A stretch of 5,799 nucleotides of DNA from positions 1 to 5,799 of the forward strand of contig USLV01000101.1 of assembly GCA_900555705.1 (NCBI GenBank). Direction: 5' to 3'. The position numbers and the translations under genes are program-made. Source of the stretch: an uncultured Oscillospiraceae bacterium (GTDB lineage: Bacteria > Bacillota > Clostridia > Oscillospirales > Acutalibacteraceae). Of the stretch, positions 4,985 through 5,799 are shown piece by piece; position 1 is the stretch's first letter, and every line of letters begins with the position of its first letter. Below the pieces are notes generated by a model. That model was not told the DNA's origin, did no database searches, and saw nothing but the letters and a program-made list of their open reading frames with translations.

Positions 4985-5144
4985 AGAAAACGCCGCATGC
5001 TTTGGGGCATACGGACGGATTGGTCCTGTGCGACGGTGCGCCGTGAACCATGTCAGGCGGGGAACCGAGCAGCATTAAGCGGTTGCGTCCGTGCGCCGCA
5101 GGTAACCTGTCCGTTCGTATGCCCGAGGGTATGGGGCGTTTTCC
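4985..5144 (+). ncRNA. ffs: Signal recognition particle RNA (4.5S/scRNA type)
   Basis: RNA scaffold of the signal recognition particle; with Ffh it targets nascent membrane and secreted proteins. The diagnostic helix-8 core is present at 5052-5072: GUCAGG, a CGG/CCG stem closing a GGAA tetraloop (5061-5064), then AGCAG, matching E. coli GUCAGG-UCC-GGAA-GGA-AGCAG position for position apart from the covarying stem. Around it the RNA folds into one long rod: 5005-5020 pairs with 5109-5124 (16 bp), and 4986-5004 pairs with 5125-5143 with two G/G mismatches. The folded part is about 160 nt, longer than E. coli 4.5S RNA (114 nt) and shorter than B. subtilis scRNA (about 270 nt). An Alu-type domain is not obvious. 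Its position directly before dnaX is as in Bacillus. Exact ends are uncertain: the promoter predicts a 5' end near 4966, so about 20 nt of leader may be kept or trimmed. Confidence 0.88.
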
Positions 5145-5169
5145 GACAGAAAAGAGGAGGTGTCCGGGG

Positions 5170-5757
5170 ATGTATCAGGTTCTCTACCGCAAATGGCGGC
5201 CGCGCACGTTTTCCGACGTCTGCGGCCAGGAGCACATCACGACCGCGCTGCGAAACGAGCTGCGCACCGGCCGCCTCGCGCATGCCTATCTGTTCACCGG
5301 CTCGCGCGGAACCGGCAAGACCTCCTGCGCCAAAATTCTCTCCAAGGCGGTCAACTGCCTGCATCCCGTGGACGGCGATCCCTGCAACGAATGCGATGTC
5401 TGCCGCGGGATCGACGACGGCTCGATTCTCGACGTCGTTGAGATCGACGCCGCTTCCAACAACGGCGTCGACAACATCCGCGATCTGCGCGAGGAGGTCA
5501 ACTTCACCCCCGCCGTCGCGAAATACCGCGTCTATATCATCGACGAGGTGCACATGCTCTCCATCGGCGCGTTCAACGCGCTGCTGAAAACGCTGGAGGA
5601 GCCGCCGGAGCACGTTGTCTTTATCCTCGCCACCACCGAGGTGCACAAGCTCCCGGCCACCATCCTCTCCCGCTGCCAACGGTACGATTTCACCCGCATC
5701 GGGCCGGAAGACATCGCCCAGCGGGTCGAGTATATCGCCGGCCAAGAGGGCTTAGAG
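5170..5757 (+). CDS. dnaX: DNA polymerase III gamma/tau subunit, 3'-truncated
   Basis: Clamp-loader ATPase subunit of the replicative DNA polymerase III holoenzyme. ATG 5170 follows GAGGAGGT (5154-5161) at 8 nt; the open frame reaches back to 5050 but that part lies in the SRP RNA. The first 196 residues are real and cover the N-terminal AAA+ domain: MYQVLYRKWRPRTF start, Walker A GSRGTGKT (44-51), the zinc-binding cysteines Cys63, Cys72, Cys75 and Cys78, Walker B with IIDEVH (123-128), FNALLKTLEEPPEHVVFILATTE (135-157), and the SRC arginine-finger motif (167-169). Coding sequence ends at 5757, where library adapter begins; the apparent C-terminal LSLIHI is translated adapter. The remaining part, usually 300 or more residues, is not in the contig. 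Assignment is secure. Confidence 0.97.
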
Positions 5758-5799
5758 CTGTCTCTTATACACATCTGACGCTGCCGACGAAGCTAGAAG
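5758..5799 (+). other. Nextera read-1 adapter plus i5 index at contig end (artefact)
   Basis: Bases 5758-5790 equal the full 33-nt reverse complement of the Nextera read-1 transposase adapter, ending GACGCTGCCGACGA. The next eight bases AGCTAGAA (5791-5798) sit exactly where the i5 index belongs, and the final G (5799) fits the first base of the following P5 sequence. AGCTAGAA is the reverse complement of TTCTAGCT, which I recall as Nextera XT index S515. None of this is from the organism. Confidence 0.98.

Noticed and set aside
4594..5010. A 138-codon minus-strand frame covering the small gene and the SRP promoter
   Set aside because: It includes adapter sequence at its 3' end, crosses the SRP RNA promoter, and is out of frame with the better-supported 59-residue gene.
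4997..5587. Open frames starting upstream of or overlapping dnaX, including an N-terminal extension of dnaX from 5050
   Set aside because: The upstream parts lie within the SRP RNA rod, and the canonical MYQVLYRKWRP start with its own strong ribosome site is at 5170.
5532..5774. A minus-strand frame beginning MCIRDS
   Set aside because: MCIRDS is the translation of the Nextera mosaic end in reverse; the rest is the antisense of dnaX.
1..5799. CRISPR array, prophage, toxin-antitoxin or other defence system
   Set aside because: No regularly spaced repeats, integrase, phage genes or paired small toxin-like genes are seen. The identifiable genes are metabolic, stress-response or housekeeping.

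Overview
The window looks like a contig end from a GC-rich, anaerobic, low-GC-lineage-type Firmicute (Clostridia, probably Oscillospiraceae-like). Four things point this way: an overlapping-subunit aspartokinase of the Bacillus/Clostridia kind, a PerR-type regulator next to rubrerythrin, lipoproteins with classical lipoboxes, and an SRP RNA gene directly upstream of dnaX, as in Bacillus. This is inference from gene content; no taxonomic search was run.

Layout. (1) 2-1060 (+): the 3' seven-eighths of an aspartokinase gene, with a strong internal ribosome binding site and in-frame ATG for a separate regulatory subunit. (2) 1084-1134: an 18-bp perfect hairpin terminator between convergent genes. 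(3) 1132-3399 (-): two lipoprotein genes, read as a PstS-like substrate-binding lipoprotein first and an RsiV/DUF3298-like lipoprotein second. They follow a clear promoter preceded by Pho-box-like 11-bp repeats. (4) 3522-4555 (+): a divergent peroxide-defence operon, perR then rubrerythrin, with a consensus promoter and a PerR-box-like palindrome over the expected transcription start. (5) 4587-4615: a stretch of Illumina Nextera adapter inside the contig. DNA on its two sides should not be assumed adjacent in the genome. (6) 4638-4817 (-): a small unknown gene. (7) 4932-5757 (+): promoter, bacterial SRP RNA, and the first 196 codons of dnaX. (8) 5758-5799: Nextera adapter plus what looks like an i5 index, so the real sequence stops at 5757.

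How the parts work together. PerR probably represses its own operon and releases rubrerythrin, a peroxide reductase, under oxidative stress. The PstS-like gene has the signature of a phosphate-responsive promoter, but no pstCAB transporter genes are visible. SRP RNA and dnaX are housekeeping genes. I find no new defence system or mobile element. The most consequential observation is the internal adapter, which makes the contig chimeric at 4587. The most interesting biological ones are the internal aspartokinase start, the PerR autoregulatory site, the Pho-box-like repeats and the duplicated lipoprotein domain.
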